Part shown: positions 20,300-31,084 of the stretch, one piece after another
Position numbering within the stretch: position 1 is the stretch's first letter
Layout of the letters: each line of letters opens with the position of its first letter
Origin: Methylococcales bacterium
Lineage (GTDB): Bacteria; Pseudomonadota; Gammaproteobacteria; Methylococcales; Methylomonadaceae
DNA length: 64,000 nucleotides
NCBI GenBank assembly: GCA_026399075.1
Contig: JAPLRR010000042.1
Coordinates: 1 to 64,000 of the forward strand
Direction of reading: 5' to 3'
Position numbers and translations under genes: made by a program
Notes under the pieces: model-generated
What the model was told of the DNA's origin: nothing
Database searches by the model: none
Seen by the model: the letters and a program-made list of their open reading frames with translations, nothing else

Positions 20300-20329
20300 T
20301 GCAGCCTAGCAGCCCCTTGTTTTCCTATT

Positions 20330-21235
20330 ATGAGCAAACGCAAATCCGGCCTTAACATCCACGGCATTTTACTGTTGGACAAACGCTTAGGTGTGTCTTC
20401 CAATCAAGCCTTACAAGAAGTCCGTCGCTTGTTTAACGCCAACAAAGCCGGCCATACCGGCAGTTTGGACCCGCTCGCTTCGGGCTTGTTGCCTTTGTGT
20501 TTTGGTGAGGCGACCAAAGTGTCGGCATTGCTGTTGGACGATGACAAGCGTTATTTGGTTACGGTGCAGCTGGGCGTGATGACCGACACGGGCGATTCGG
20601 AAGGCCAGGTGATAGACACCCAGCCCGTACCTGAATTGACGCTGGCGCAAATACAAGCGGTTTTACTGCAATTTACCGGCCCGATAGCACAAGTCCCGCC
20701 CATGTATTCGGCCTTAAAGCATCAGGGCAAAAAGCTCTATGAACTGGCGAGGGAAGGCATCACCATTGAGCGTAAGGCCCGGCATATCCGTATTGATGAG
20801 ATTAAGCTGCTGGCCTATGCCGATGGCCAATTAACCTTGGAAGTGGCCTGTTCCAAAGGCACTTATATCCGCTCTTTGGCCGAAGATTTGGGCCATGCCT
20901 TAGGTACTTGCGGCACGGTTATCGCATTAAGGCGGCTGTCGGCAGGGCAATTTAAGTTGGCGGATGCCCACACGATAGATGCATTAAAGGCAATGTCCGA
21001 AGATGGGCTACACGCCTGTTTGTTGCCAGTGGATAGCCCTTTAACCCACCTGCCCGCGGTGTTTTTGTCCGAAGCCCAAACCATCAGCATCAATTATGGG
21101 CAGTCCATTGTTTTTGCCGATGCCGAACCCGGTGCGGTAAGGCTATATGATGACAAGCAGTTTTTAGGCTTGGGGGAAAAGCTATTGGATGGTAAAATAG
21201 CCCCGAAAAAATTGTTTAATTTGAACAACCCGTAG
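20330..21235 (+). CDS. truB: tRNA pseudouridine(55) synthase TruB
   Basis: GILLLDKRLGVSSNQALQEVRRLFNANKAGHTGSLDPLASGLLPLCFGEATK. Confidence 0.96.
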   Translation: MSKRKSGLNIHGILLLDKRLGVSSNQALQEVRRLFNANKAGHTGSLDPLASGLLPLCFGEATKVSALLLDDDKRYLVTVQLGVMTDTGDSEGQVIDTQPVPELTLAQIQAVLLQFTGPIAQVPPMYSALKHQGKKLYELAREGITIERKARHIRIDEIKLLAYADGQLTLEVACSKGTYIRSLAEDLGHALGTCGTVIALRRLSAGQFKLADAHTIDALKAMSEDGLHACLLPVDSPLTHLPAVFLSEAQTISINYGQSIVFADAEPGAVRLYDDKQFLGLGEKLLDGKIAPKKLFNLNNP

Positions 21236-21351
21236 CGGTGCTACTTATAGTGACGCTACCAAATAAATATTGCTTTCTACACCCTAACGTGGAAAGCAGT
21301 GTACCCAAAAGCCATAAGGCTTTACTTTTAATTTAATCTTAGGGATTATCA

Positions 21352-21621
21352 ATGCCATTTACTGCTGAACAAAAAAAAGCGGTTGTCGAAGCTTATCGCC
21401 AATCAGACACCGATACTGGATCACCTGAAGTACAAGTTGCGTTGTTGACTGCGCATATCACGCATTTGACACCCCACTTTGCGGCCCATAAAAAAGACAA
21501 CCATTCCCGTCGTGGCTTGTTGCGCATGGTTAACCAACGCCGTAAGTTGCTGGATTACCTTAAAAACAAAGATATCAACCGTTATCGTTCATTAATTGAG
21601 CGTTTGGGTTTACGTAAATAA
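21352..21621 (+). CDS. rpsO: 30S ribosomal protein S15
   Basis: [50 protein letters not shown]. Confidence 0.98.
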   Translation: MPFTAEQKKAVVEAYRQSDTDTGSPEVQVALLTAHITHLTPHFAAHKKDNHSRRGLLRMVNQRRKLLDYLKNKDINRYRSLIERLGLRK

Positions 21622-21747
21622 GTTATACCCCGCTTGATCGCTTGTAATGGAATGCGTAGACGCGAACAAAGGCACTAACAAACTGCACACACGAGACCTT
21701 GCCATGCAAGGTCTCTACAAACAAACTCCACGCGAAGGAACCCTATA

Positions 21748-23820
21748 GTGAATCCTGTCAGGAAAGAATTTCAGTACGGCGATAAACTCGTTACGCTAGA
21801 AACTGGTGAAATTGCCCGTCAAGCCGACGGTGCTGTCATAATTGATGTCGATGGTACATCACTGCTAGTCACCGTTGTTGGTAAAAAAGAAGCCAATGGG
21901 GGTGATTTTTTTCCATTAACGGTTAATTATCAGGAAAAAGCTTATGCTGCGGGGAAAATACCCGGTGGCTTTTTTAAGCGGGAAGGTCGTCCCAGCGAAC
22001 AGGAGACATTAACCTCCCGTTTGATAGATCGTCCTATACGCCCGTTATTCCCTGAAGGCTATACCAACGAAGTTCAGATTATTGCCACAGTGATTTCTCT
22101 GAATCCTGATGTTGATCCTGAAATTCCAGCCCTATTGGGTGCTTCTGCTGCGTTGGCGGTTTCGGGCTTGCCTTTTAACGGCCCAATTGGTGCGGCTTGT
22201 GTAGGTTATCAAGACGGCGCATATCTGCTTAACCCATCGCCATCGGCTTTAAAAGAATCGCAATTGACCCTGGTGGTAGCAGGTACTGCCCATGCGGTAT
22301 TAATGGTTGAATCAGAAGCCGCAGGCTTGTCTGAAGAAGTCATGCTCGGCGCCGTGTTGTTTGGCCATGAGCAAATGCAAGCGGCAATTAACGCCATTAA
22401 CGAATTTGCTGCCGAAGCAGGCAGCGGTGTGGTTGAATGGGTTGCCCCTGAAACCAACGCCGAATTGGTTGAACTGGTTACTTCTGCGGTAGAAGAAGAC
22501 ATTAAAGCGGCCTATACCATCGCCGAAAAATTAGTCCGCCAAGAACACCTCAAAGGCATACGCAATGCCATTGTTGAAAAACTGTCAGTCAATTATGCTG
22601 AAAATGAAATACGCGGCATTATTGAAAATTTGGAATACCGCATCGTGCGTAACGCTATTTTAAACGAAGGCAAGCGTATTGATGGCAGGCCATTGGACAA
22701 AATCCGCCCTATCACGATCCGTACCGGCGTATTGCCCAGAACCCACGGTTCAGCCTTGTTTACCCGTGGTGAAACCCAGGCGTTGGTTATTGCGACTTTG
22801 GGCACCCAACGCGATGCCCAAATCATTGATGCTTTGGCCGGTGAATATAAAGAACCGTTCATGTTGCATTACAACTTTCCTCCGTACAGCGTTGGTGAAA
22901 CCGGATTTGTCGGTTCACCCAAACGCCGTGAAATCGGCCATGGCCGTTTGGCGAAACGCGGTGTGGCGGCAGTATTGCCCAATATGGATGAATTCCCCTA
23001 CACCATCCGTGTCGTTTCTGAAATCACCGAATCCAACGGCTCCAGCTCGATGGCCTCAGTCTGCGGCAGCAGCTTGGCGTTAATGGATGCGGGCGTGCCT
23101 ATTTCTGCACCTGTGGCGGGTATTGCGATGGGTTTGATCAAAGAAGGCGACAATTTCGCCGTTTTGTCAGACATCATGGGTGATGAAGACCATTTGGGCG
23201 ATATGGATTTTAAAGTCGCAGGCTCGGCTGACGGCATCACCGCCCTGCAGATGGACATCAAAATTGATGGCATTACCGCAGAAATCATGAAAACTGCCTT
23301 GGAACAAGCCAAGCAAGGCCGTTTGCATATTTTAGGTGAAATGAACAAAGCCTTGGCCAGCACCCGCGATGAAATGTCGGATTTTGCACCACGCATCATC
23401 ACTTTCAAGATTGACCCAGCTAAAATTCGTGAAGTTATCGGTAAAGGCGGCGCAACTATCCGCAGCATCACCGAACAAACTGGCGCTAGTGTTGATTTGA
23501 CCGACGACGGTATTGTTAAGGTGGCTTCGGTTGATAAAGCCGCTGGCGAAGAAGCCCGTCGTTTGATTGAAGAAATTACTGCCGAAGTGGAAGTGGGTAA
23601 AACCTATGAAGGCAAAGTCGTCAGGTTGATGGATTTTGGCGCATTCGTCACCATCTTGCCAGGTAAAGATGGCTTGGTGCACATTTCACAAATTTCTGAT
23701 GAACATGTGGATAAAGTTAGCGACCGTTTGAATGAAGGTGATCTTGTCAGGGTTAAAGTCCTTGAGATTGACCGCCAAGGTCGGGTCAGGCTCAGTATTA
23801 AAGAAGTCGATAAAGAATAA
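21748..23820 (+). CDS. pnp: Polyribonucleotide nucleotidyltransferase
   Basis: Full-length PNPase with KH ([20 protein letters not shown]) and S1 ([28 protein letters not shown]) domains. Confidence 0.98.
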   Translation: MNPVRKEFQYGDKLVTLETGEIARQADGAVIIDVDGTSLLVTVVGKKEANGGDFFPLTVNYQEKAYAAGKIPGGFFKREGRPSEQETLTSRLIDRPIRPLFPEGYTNEVQIIATVISLNPDVDPEIPALLGASAALAVSGLPFNGPIGAACVGYQDGAYLLNPSPSALKESQLTLVVAGTAHAVLMVESEAAGLSEEVMLGAVLFGHEQMQAAINAINEFAAEAGSGVVEWVAPETNAELVELVTSAVEEDIKAAYTIAEKLVRQEHLKGIRNAIVEKLSVNYAENEIRGIIENLEYRIVRNAILNEGKRIDGRPLDKIRPITIRTGVLPRTHGSALFTRGETQALVIATLGTQRDAQIIDALAGEYKEPFMLHYNFPPYSVGETGFVGSPKRREIGHGRLAKRGVAAVLPNMDEFPYTIRVVSEITESNGSSSMASVCGSSLALMDAGVPISAPVAGIAMGLIKEGDNFAVLSDIMGDEDHLGDMDFKVAGSADGITALQMDIKIDGITAEIMKTALEQAKQGRLHILGEMNKALASTRDEMSDFAPRIITFKIDPAKIREVIGKGGATIRSITEQTGASVDLTDDGIVKVASVDKAAGEEARRLIEEITAEVEVGKTYEGKVVRLMDFGAFVTILPGKDGLVHISQISDEHVDKVSDRLNEGDLVRVKVLEIDRQGRVRLSIKEVDKE

Positions 23821-23836
23821 GCGTTATTCTGACAGA

Positions 23837-23868
23837 GCAAAAAAAGGGCCTTATGGCCCTTTTTTTTG
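23837..23868 (+). terminator. Rho-independent terminator after pnp
   Basis: gcaaaaaaagggccttatggcccttttttttgc. Confidence 0.9.
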
Positions 23869-24011
23869 CTGTGTGGTGATTAAGGCGCAACGGCGTCTAA
23901 GCGAAGCCGAAGCCATTTAGCCAACCGCACAAGCCAACAGGATTGGGGGTTGGTATGGGCGGTGGGGGTAAAAGCTCAGGAAGTGGCCGTTTTGCCTAGG
24001 CCAAAGTGAGC

Positions 24012-24437
24012 TTAAAAAAGCTGGCGTTGCTTAAATTGATTGAGCAATAACTCCGCTTCATTGGCACGGTTGATAAAAAAATCTGAACTGGGCTGGTTTA
24101 AAAAATCCGTATAGCCTTCGATTTTGCAAAAATCGGCATCGATAAGTTTATTAAAGCCCATAGTCCAATCCGGAAACCCCCTCATTGTTATGGGCTTGTT
24201 ATAAATTAACAGCACATCCCGGTGTCTAGGATCTTTTGCAATGGATTCAAACAATTTTTCAACATCATCTTGTTCGCCTTCTATTGCCTGCATAAAAAAA
24301 CCTTCGCGGAACAACAGCATTCCGGTAATTTCATGTTCCTTGTTGAACACCCGGGCTTTTTGGAGCATGGATTTTAGGTCATCATCTGAAAGTTCTGGGT
24401 TGGCTAGGCTGACATAGACTAAACAGTTAAGTGGCAT
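24012..24437 (-). CDS. BLUF-domain protein (copy 2, downstream of mmoR)
   Basis: NCLVYVSLANPELSDDDLKSML...NKEHEITGMLLFREGFFMQAIEGEQDDVEKLFESIAKDPRHRDVLLIYNKPITMRGFPDWTMGF; Tyr, Asn, Gln and Trp positions typical of BLUF are present. Confidence 0.88.
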   Translation of the reverse strand: MPLNCLVYVSLANPELSDDDLKSMLQKARVFNKEHEITGMLLFREGFFMQAIEGEQDDVEKLFESIAKDPRHRDVLLIYNKPITMRGFPDWTMGFNKLIDADFCKIEGYTDFLNQPSSDFFINRANEAELLLNQFKQRQLF

Positions 24438-24765
24438 GGCTAACTTCCTTAAGGCGCGTTGGGGCTTTGATCAATAATATTACAGTAACAGAAAAAAAAT
24501 GGATGCCAAGCAGGAAAAATTTAAGCTTGGGCGGCGCAATGATAAACCATTTTATTAACATGGTTTATAAATTTCTGTAATCAGCTGAAACCAGCGCCTA
24601 TGTTACCTAAGTTTGGCTGAAGGTTTTGATGTCGGGGCCAGAAAAATCGTCATTTCGGTAATGTGCGCTTGATAACATGCCATCGTATGGGACAGCAAAA
24701 TACTGGGGGTGCTTAGGGCTTCAGATAGGGATTGGTTTATTGCAATTTACAGGAAGACTTGCCAG

Positions 24766-26538
24766 TCAGACCAATAACCCTCCCCCAGTTTTGTCCAATT
24801 TGAATTGGCCTATTTTTTTGTACAGCGTTGAACGGGTGATGCCTAGTCTTTTTGCTGCCAAGGAGATGTTGCCATTACACTCCTTTAATGCGGTTTTGAT
24901 GCCATGCTGCTCCCAACCTGACAGGCTTAAATTGGGTTCTTCACGGCTTAGGGGCAATGACATAAACGCTGTGGGTATTCTGGCGGCCGTAGGCCATTCG
25001 TTTTCAAATTGCTTGAGTTCGGCAATAAAATCCTGTGGCAAGTCCTGTACTTGGATGTAAGCATGGTTGGCGGTATAGAGCGTGGTTTTGACCACATTAA
25101 TCAATTGGCGGATGTTGCCTGGCCATGGGTGTTGTTCTATGAGTTTAATCACTTCCGGGCAAATTTGGATAGGCTCTGCTGGGGAAATGGCGGATAGTTC
25201 GCGCTGTAGGATATGGTGGATAATCGATAGCTTGTCCGGGCGCTCCCGTAAGGGCGGCAGATGGATTTGGGCACCATTTAGCCGATAATAGAGGTCGCGC
25301 CGAAAACGGCCCGCTTCTACAGCCTCAAGCAATTGGACATTGGTGGCGGCAACCACGAGCACGTCCACCCGGATCGGCGTGCTTCCGCCAACTGGAGTAA
25401 ATTCAGAGGTCTCTAGCACCCGAAGTAACACGGACTGCAAATCAAAGCTCATATCGCCGATTTCATCAAGAAATAGCGTGCCTTTGTCCGCCAGCATGAA
25501 TTTTCCTGGCTTGCCATTGCTGCGTGCCCCGGTAAAACTACCCGCTTCATAGCCAAATAGTTCGCTTTCGATTAAATCACGGGGTATGGAGGCGCAATTG
25601 ATGGCAATGAAGGGGGCATCTTTTCGCGTGCCCGCTTGTTTGAGCAGTTTGACAAAATGGTCTTTGCCCACGCCGGATTCCCCAGTTATTAAGATAGGGA
25701 TTTTATGCGATTGGAGCTTGATGGCTTTTTTCAGCAGCGCATCCAAAACTCCAGTTATGCCAGTTCCGTTAGGAGGGACGATTTTGCTAGGCAGGTGGAT
25801 GCGTTCTAACACCCGTTCTTGGGCGATTTTATTATTCGCTAGTGGTAAGTTGGTGTTGACCAATACACACATCAGATGTAAAAACGCAAACAGGGAGTTC
25901 ATGCACTCATGATGGTTGCTGACCAAGCCAATGACAGCCAGTAAATTGCCCGCATCATCCTGCAAGGGATAGCCCACAGTGGTATAAGGGTGCAAGACAC
26001 TGGAAAAATGCTCCATGCCTTGGAAGGCGATAGGTTTTTTGAGTACGATTGCCGTGCCGATACCGTTATTGCCCAAAATGGATTCCTGCCAGTTGGCCCC
26101 GGCGGTATACATACCCGCCATATAAGCACTCAGTAGCTGGCTTTCGCCGGTAACAGTCAAGAGCCTACCATCGGCGGCTGTTAGCACCATCATGACCCCG
26201 GCTTCTTGAAGAAAGACGATGAAGTTGTGGCTTAGTTGCTTGATCAGTTCTTCTATGTGCCGCAATTGTGGGGTGTTATTAAGGTTGGTGGGGCTGTCTG
26301 GACCTTTCGTTGGGCCCGCATAATTGCCCAATGGCAAGTGGTGGTCGTCTAGGCAGCGCTGCCAGGCATCGGTTACTTCCGGGCGCACCCAATCGCTGGG
26401 ATCCGGTACCGAACGGGTTTGGTTCATCCATTGCCAAGCTTGGTTTGGGCGGTCTACTTCAAACTCTATGGTATGCCGGACTAATAAAGCTTTTTTTATG
26501 GATTCTAAATTGTCAGGAATGTTGTTATCAATAGCCAT
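24766..26538 (-). CDS. mmoR: Sigma54-dependent transcriptional activator, MmoR-like
   Basis: ITGESGVGKDHFVKLL, GSFTGA loop, LFLDEIGDMSFDLQ, C-terminal Fis-type HTH (GNISLAAKRLGITRSTLYKKIGQF); located in sMMO cluster. Confidence 0.82.
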   Translation of the reverse strand: MAIDNNIPDNLESIKKALLVRHTIEFEVDRPNQAWQWMNQTRSVPDPSDWVRPEVTDAWQRCLDDHHLPLGNYAGPTKGPDSPTNLNNTPQLRHIEELIKQLSHNFIVFLQEAGVMMVLTAADGRLLTVTGESQLLSAYMAGMYTAGANWQESILGNNGIGTAIVLKKPIAFQGMEHFSSVLHPYTTVGYPLQDDAGNLLAVIGLVSNHHECMNSLFAFLHLMCVLVNTNLPLANNKIAQERVLERIHLPSKIVPPNGTGITGVLDALLKKAIKLQSHKIPILITGESGVGKDHFVKLLKQAGTRKDAPFIAINCASIPRDLIESELFGYEAGSFTGARSNGKPGKFMLADKGTLFLDEIGDMSFDLQSVLLRVLETSEFTPVGGSTPIRVDVLVVAATNVQLLEAVEAGRFRRDLYYRLNGAQIHLPPLRERPDKLSIIHHILQRELSAISPAEPIQICPEVIKLIEQHPWPGNIRQLINVVKTTLYTANHAYIQVQDLPQDFIAELKQFENEWPTAARIPTAFMSLPLSREEPNLSLSGWEQHGIKTALKECNGNISLAAKRLGITRSTLYKKIGQFKLDKTGGGLLV

Positions 26539-26981
26539 TGATGTCTCTTGAGGGGTGACGCTTGGAAATGCTTACGAAAACCAGTGGGTCTGGTGCGGCC
26601 CATGGCCTTTCATAACTACGGCAAGAAGCTGTCAAGATAACAAAATTAAAAAATAAGGCAATGCGGCATAACGACGCATTACCTTGACGCTATCAGGAAA
26701 TAACGCAGGCGCCTAATTTGGCGCAAGGTGGGAGGAACGCAAAACGGCTGATACACGGTAAAACTAAATTAACAATAAACCCTAGGCAAATGAGTAGGGT
26801 GGAGCTGGCTGTCGGGGCAGAAGCCGATGGGGTTAAGCAGGGCTTGAAGGCCTGCACAGGAAAAAAACGAATCTTATGGGCAATGGCAAGGACATTGAAA
26901 TGCCTTGCCATGCCAGCTTGATTGGCAAAATAGGGCTGGTGCATAGGCAAATAATGACAACTCAGCCGCAACGTTTGCCAC

Positions 26982-28667
26982 CTAAACCCGTGGGTCTTCC
27001 CGGGTTGCCGCCGCCCATTCGGGTGAGTAACCCTCCATAATCGACAAATCGGGCACGTCCATAATCACGGTTTCCGTGGTCATTAGGGTGCCGACGACGC
27101 TGACGGCATTGCGCAAGGCTAAGCGCATCACTTTTACCGGATCAATGATGCCAATGTCTAAAAAATGGCCATAACGGTTCTGCTGGGTGTCGAATGTAAA
27201 ATGCGGGTCGTTTTGGGCATTTAATTTGACGATGACGGCTTCGGTATTGTAGCCCGCATTTTGGGTGATTTTTTGCAAAGGTGCCGCTAAAGCGAGCTGT
27301 AATATCTTTAAGCCTTGCTGTTGTCCGGCATTTGCACAGATCACCCCCTCTAGCACGTCGATACAACGGAAGAGGGCAACCCCGCCACCCGGTAAAACCC
27401 CTTCTTCCAGCGCTGCTTTGGCTGACATGTAGGCGTTTTCTATGCGCACCAAGCGTTCCTTAATTTCAAAATCCGCCAAGCCCCCGACGCTAAACACGCC
27501 TGTTTGGCCATTCAGTAAGGCGATACGGTCTTCCAGTTCTTCATAGTCGTGTTTGTTGCCCGTCGCAGAACCTTGTCCCGGTTTTTTGGCCAAAATGATT
27601 TCGGCCTCTTGGCGTAAGGTCTCCACACGGCTTTTGACCGCCCCGGGGTCGCCTTTGGCACCCATGATGGTGGTGGAACTGGCCGTCACCACCACGCGCT
27701 CCGCTTGCCCCAGTTGGTCCAAGCGGACAGCATCCAATTTGGGGGAGCTAAAATCATCGAGTATGGCTTGCCCACCCGTCAACAAAGCCAAATCTTTTAA
27801 GCGGTTGTTGCGTTTGTCGCCAAATCCTGGGGGTTTGACGGCAACCACTTTAAAAATGCCGCGCACATGGTTAAGCAGCAGCCCCGTTAGGGCTTTTTCA
27901 ATGACATTTTCGGCGATGATGAGTAACGACCGCCCTTCGGCCTTGACTTCTTCCAACAGCGGGATTAAATCCATCAGGTCAGTGATGTCGCGGTCGTACA
28001 GCAAAATATAGGGGTTTTCCAGCTCCGCCACTTCACGGTTTTTGTCGGTCATAAAATACGGCGACAAATAACCTTGGGGATAATTGATGCCCTCGACAAT
28101 CTCCAACTCGTCTTTTAAACCATTGCCCAATTCAAAATTTAACGTGCCTTGGACACCCAGTTTGTCCAAGGCTTTACTGAGTAGTTTGCCGACCCCCGGT
28201 TCGTTTTTGGTGGCGACGGCGGCAATTTTTTCTATCCAATCGGCGGTTACGCCGGTAACGGCTTTTTCTGCCAGATTTTTTTCGACTAAGGCTAAGGCGA
28301 TATCCAAGCCTTGTTTCAGTTGCATGGGATGAAAGCCAGCGGCAACACTTTTTAAGCACTCCTGTGCCAGTTGTTGCGCCAACACAATCGAAGTGGTCGT
28401 GCCATCGCCCACCTGCCGTGATACGGCCCCTGCGACATCGCGTAGCATCCTGGCCCCTAAATCAGCAATGCGGTCATCGAAGTTAATAGCGCGGGCGACG
28501 GTCACGCCGTCGCGGGTAAACACCGGCATAATGCCGTCGGTGCGGTGCTGTATCATGACCGCCGGGCCGTGGCTGCCTAAGGTGACAATCACTGCTTGGG
28601 CAACCCGGTCGATACCCGCCATCATTTTTAAGCGGGCTTCTGGGTTGTAAATAATCTGTTTGCTCAT
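26982..28667 (-). CDS. mmoG: GroEL-like chaperonin of sMMO cluster
   Basis: DRVAQAVIVTLGSHGPAVMIQ...DGTTTSIVLAQQL...ALEEGVLPGGGVALFR; divergent GroEL next to mmoR. Confidence 0.87.
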   Translation of the reverse strand: MSKQIIYNPEARLKMMAGIDRVAQAVIVTLGSHGPAVMIQHRTDGIMPVFTRDGVTVARAINFDDRIADLGARMLRDVAGAVSRQVGDGTTTSIVLAQQLAQECLKSVAAGFHPMQLKQGLDIALALVEKNLAEKAVTGVTADWIEKIAAVATKNEPGVGKLLSKALDKLGVQGTLNFELGNGLKDELEIVEGINYPQGYLSPYFMTDKNREVAELENPYILLYDRDITDLMDLIPLLEEVKAEGRSLLIIAENVIEKALTGLLLNHVRGIFKVVAVKPPGFGDKRNNRLKDLALLTGGQAILDDFSSPKLDAVRLDQLGQAERVVVTASSTTIMGAKGDPGAVKSRVETLRQEAEIILAKKPGQGSATGNKHDYEELEDRIALLNGQTGVFSVGGLADFEIKERLVRIENAYMSAKAALEEGVLPGGGVALFRCIDVLEGVICANAGQQQGLKILQLALAAPLQKITQNAGYNTEAVIVKLNAQNDPHFTFDTQQNRYGHFLDIGIIDPVKVMRLALRNAVSVVGTLMTTETVIMDVPDLSIMEGYSPEWAAATREDPRV

Positions 28668-28716
28668 GGACTTATAAGGCTATGTCAGTTATAGGTTAGT
28701 AAAATGTGCTTTGGTG

Positions 28717-28747
28717 GCACGGCAACGTTTAAAGCCGTTGCACTCCA
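28717..28747. repeat. Dispersed palindromic repeat, copy 2 (inverted relative to copy 1)
   Basis: gcacggcaacgtttaaagccgttgcactcca; one mismatch to reverse complement of 19051-19081. Confidence 0.7.
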
Positions 28748-28789
28748 CCAGCCTTGTTGGCCGGAACAAGCGAGGCTAAATACTTGGGC

Positions 28790-29122
28790 TCAAAGCTTAG
28801 AATTTAATTTCATAAACGTTTGTCCTACTGTGGCCCTCGACTTATGGGCGCGGCTCAAGTGCGCCCAGGTGCGGATTAAGATTTTTTCCCAATAATCCAA
28901 GGTCCGCTTAAATTCGGCTTCTTCGTCGCCGACGAGTTCGCCATCCCAAAACTCGCGCAATTCAGCCACGCGTTCCGCGCCTAATTTATGCACCAGCTCC
29001 TGCTCTTCGATCACCAACTTCCTGATGGTGTTGTCCAATTGCAAGACCATCCCTGAAAGAAATTCGACATCATCAGGCTTCATACCCACCTCCTTCATTG
29101 CTGTGCATTGCTGGTTAGCCAC
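28790..29122 (-). CDS. Hypothetical 110-aa protein in the sMMO cluster
   Basis: MKPDDVEFLSGMVLQLDNTIRKLVIEEQELVHKLGAERVAELREFWDGELVGDEEAEFKRTLDYWEKILIRTWAHLS; tightly spaced after the BLUF gene. Start may be the internal MKPDD. Confidence 0.75.
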   Translation of the reverse strand: MANQQCTAMKEVGMKPDDVEFLSGMVLQLDNTIRKLVIEEQELVHKLGAERVAELREFWDGELVGDEEAEFKRTLDYWEKILIRTWAHLSRAHKSRATVGQTFMKLNSKL

Positions 29123-29124
29123 GC

Positions 29125-29550
29125 TTAAAAAAACAATTGGTGCTTAAATTGGTCCAGCAAGGCTTCGGCTTCGTTGCCACGGTTGGCGAAAAACTCAGGG
29201 ATAGGTGTTTTTAAAAAGTCAGTATAGCCCTCTATAGCCTCAAGGTTTTTGCTGTCAATTTTATTAAAGCCCATCGTCCAGTCAGGAAAGCCACGTTCTT
29301 TAATGGGTTTGTTGTAGACCAATAACACATCCCGATGCCGCACATCTTTGGCAATGGTGTTAAATAAGTCTTCAACATCGTTAGGGTCGCCCTCCAAGGC
29401 TTGCATAAAAAAGCCGTCGCGGTATAACAACATGCCTGTTATTTCTAAACGGGCATTTTTTTCACGGGCTTTTTTGAGCATGGACTTCAGATGCTCATCA
29501 GACATCTCTTGGTTGGCTAGGCTTACATAAACTAAACAATTCAGTGACAT
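29125..29550 (-). CDS. BLUF-domain protein (copy 1, directly after mmoC)
   Basis: NCLVYVSLANQEMSDEHLKSML...NARLEITGMLLYRDGFFMQALEGDPNDVEDLFNTIAKDVRHRDVLLVYNKPIKERGFPDWTMGF; close paralog of 24012..24437. Confidence 0.88.
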   Translation of the reverse strand: MSLNCLVYVSLANQEMSDEHLKSMLKKAREKNARLEITGMLLYRDGFFMQALEGDPNDVEDLFNTIAKDVRHRDVLLVYNKPIKERGFPDWTMGFNKIDSKNLEAIEGYTDFLKTPIPEFFANRGNEAEALLDQFKHQLFF

Positions 29551-29619
29551 GGCGTGTTCCTTATTATTATTGGACTGTGATGAGGGAGGGCTTGGACCTA
29601 AACTTCAAGCCGCCGCATA

Positions 29620-29642
29620 GGTCGGGTTGGCATAACCCGACC
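29620..29642. other. 9-bp hairpin between mmoC and the BLUF gene
   Basis: GGTCGGGTT-ggcat-AACCCGACC; no adjacent U run. Confidence 0.6.
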
Positions 29643-29649
29643 CTAAGCG

Positions 29650-30687
29650 CTATGCGCCGCTAGGCAAAAACTTTTCCAGATAGATGCGTTCTTTAGGGAT
29701 GCCCATTTCTGCGCACACTGCAAAGGTTGCATCGACCATGCCTGGTGGCCCGCACAGATATAAGTCCGGTTTTGCCCCGGTTGCTTGCAAGTCCCGACGC
29801 AAAATGTCCACCACACTGCCTTTCTCGCAATGCCAGTCATCTGAACATTTCCAGACACAGTTGCGCAGTTCCAAGGTTGGCATTTCCGCCGCCAATTTAT
29901 CGAGTTCATCCAGGTGGAAAATCTCAGCTTCGGTGTTGACACCAAAGTAAATCACGCATTTTTGTGGTTCGTCCCATTCTTTCATACGCCGCACCATCGA
30001 TAATATCGGTGCCAGCCCAGTGCCGCCGGCAACGAAATAACGGGGCGTAAAGCCATTTTCTTTCAGGCCAAAAACCCCTGACGGGCCTTTAAGCGTAATC
30101 CGTTGCCCGACATGGGCATCGTTTTTTAGGTATTCAGAAAATTTGCCGCCGTCCACAATACGGATCAAAAACTCCAGGTCGCCAGATTTATTGGCGGTAT
30201 TGGCGGGTGAGTAAGAGCGTGTGGTCGTTGTGCCAGGAATTTCCAAATCAAAAAATTGCCCGGAATCAAATTTTATTTGTTTGTCGTCGCCTACCCGTTT
30301 GAGCTGGAACTTGACCACGTTACTGGAAATTTGTGACAACTCCACCACCTCGGCTTCAAAGGTCAAGCCTTCGGGTGAAAATGAAATGCGCTCATAGGTG
30401 TAAGGGACTTCGACTTCTATATCGGTGGTGGGATAGCAGCGGCACAGCAAGACTTCGCCGGCTTCTTCCTCTTCATAGGGTAGTGCTTGGGAGCTGAATT
30501 TACCCAAGATATAATCACCCTCCGTGCATAAGCCTTTGCACGTTGCACAGCCACCCTCCCGGCACGATGACATCAAATATATGTCTTGGCGCACGGCGGC
30601 GGTAATGACATCCTCATCAGAACGGCAAGCAAAGCTTACCGATTCATTATCCTGCGTAATAATGGTTACTTGGTGCGTATTTGCCAT
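29650..30687 (-). CDS. mmoC: Soluble methane monooxygenase reductase (component C)
   Basis: [20 protein letters not shown] [2Fe-2S] motif, FAD-binding [13 protein letters not shown]-binding [19 protein letters not shown]. Confidence 0.95.
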   Translation of the reverse strand: MANTHQVTIITQDNESVSFACRSDEDVITAAVRQDIYLMSSCREGGCATCKGLCTEGDYILGKFSSQALPYEEEEAGEVLLCRCYPTTDIEVEVPYTYERISFSPEGLTFEAEVVELSQISSNVVKFQLKRVGDDKQIKFDSGQFFDLEIPGTTTTRSYSPANTANKSGDLEFLIRIVDGGKFSEYLKNDAHVGQRITLKGPSGVFGLKENGFTPRYFVAGGTGLAPILSMVRRMKEWDEPQKCVIYFGVNTEAEIFHLDELDKLAAEMPTLELRNCVWKCSDDWHCEKGSVVDILRRDLQATGAKPDLYLCGPPGMVDATFAVCAEMGIPKERIYLEKFLPSGA

Positions 30688-30704
30688 TACTAAAGGCTCC
30701 TGTT

Positions 30705-30956
30705 TTATTTATTGTTCTGGATAAGGACGTTAAAGAAGGCCAGCACATGGTTCACCGCCCGCCTGGACGCATCCAGCGTCAATGAGCAACCTTCTTGAAT
30801 GAGTTTGTGGTCTTTATAAATGGTCCAACGCCACATAAATTCCAAATCCTCGGTGTAAGCCGTATAAGGCTCTTTGTCATAGAGCGTAGTAAGCTCCGTT
30901 GTGGTGTCTTTGGGGTTTTCTAGCCCAGGTTCAGGCTGGTTTGCTAATGCGAACAT
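30705..30956 (-). CDS. mmoD: sMMO-associated protein MmoD (OrfY)
   Basis: Small ORF between mmoZ and mmo[45 protein letters not shown]. Confidence 0.88.
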   Translation of the reverse strand: MFALANQPEPGLENPKDTTTELTTLYDKEPYTAYTEDLEFMWRWTIYKDHKLIQEGCSLTLDASRRAVNHVLAFFNVLIQNNK

Positions 30957-31084
30957 GACGTCTTCTGATGGGTTGGTTTATGGGGGCAAACGTATTGCCA
31001 GAAATAATACGTTTACGTCTACTCAGGTGCTTGCCCTGAACCCGTATCGGTAAGGCAAGCACCCAAAACACACGGTATAGCTAG

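Noticed and set aside
23822-23998. CRISPR array anywhere in the window
   Set aside because: No regularly spaced direct repeats with unique spacers seen; repeats found are palindromic REP-like, tandem codon repeats or TIRs.
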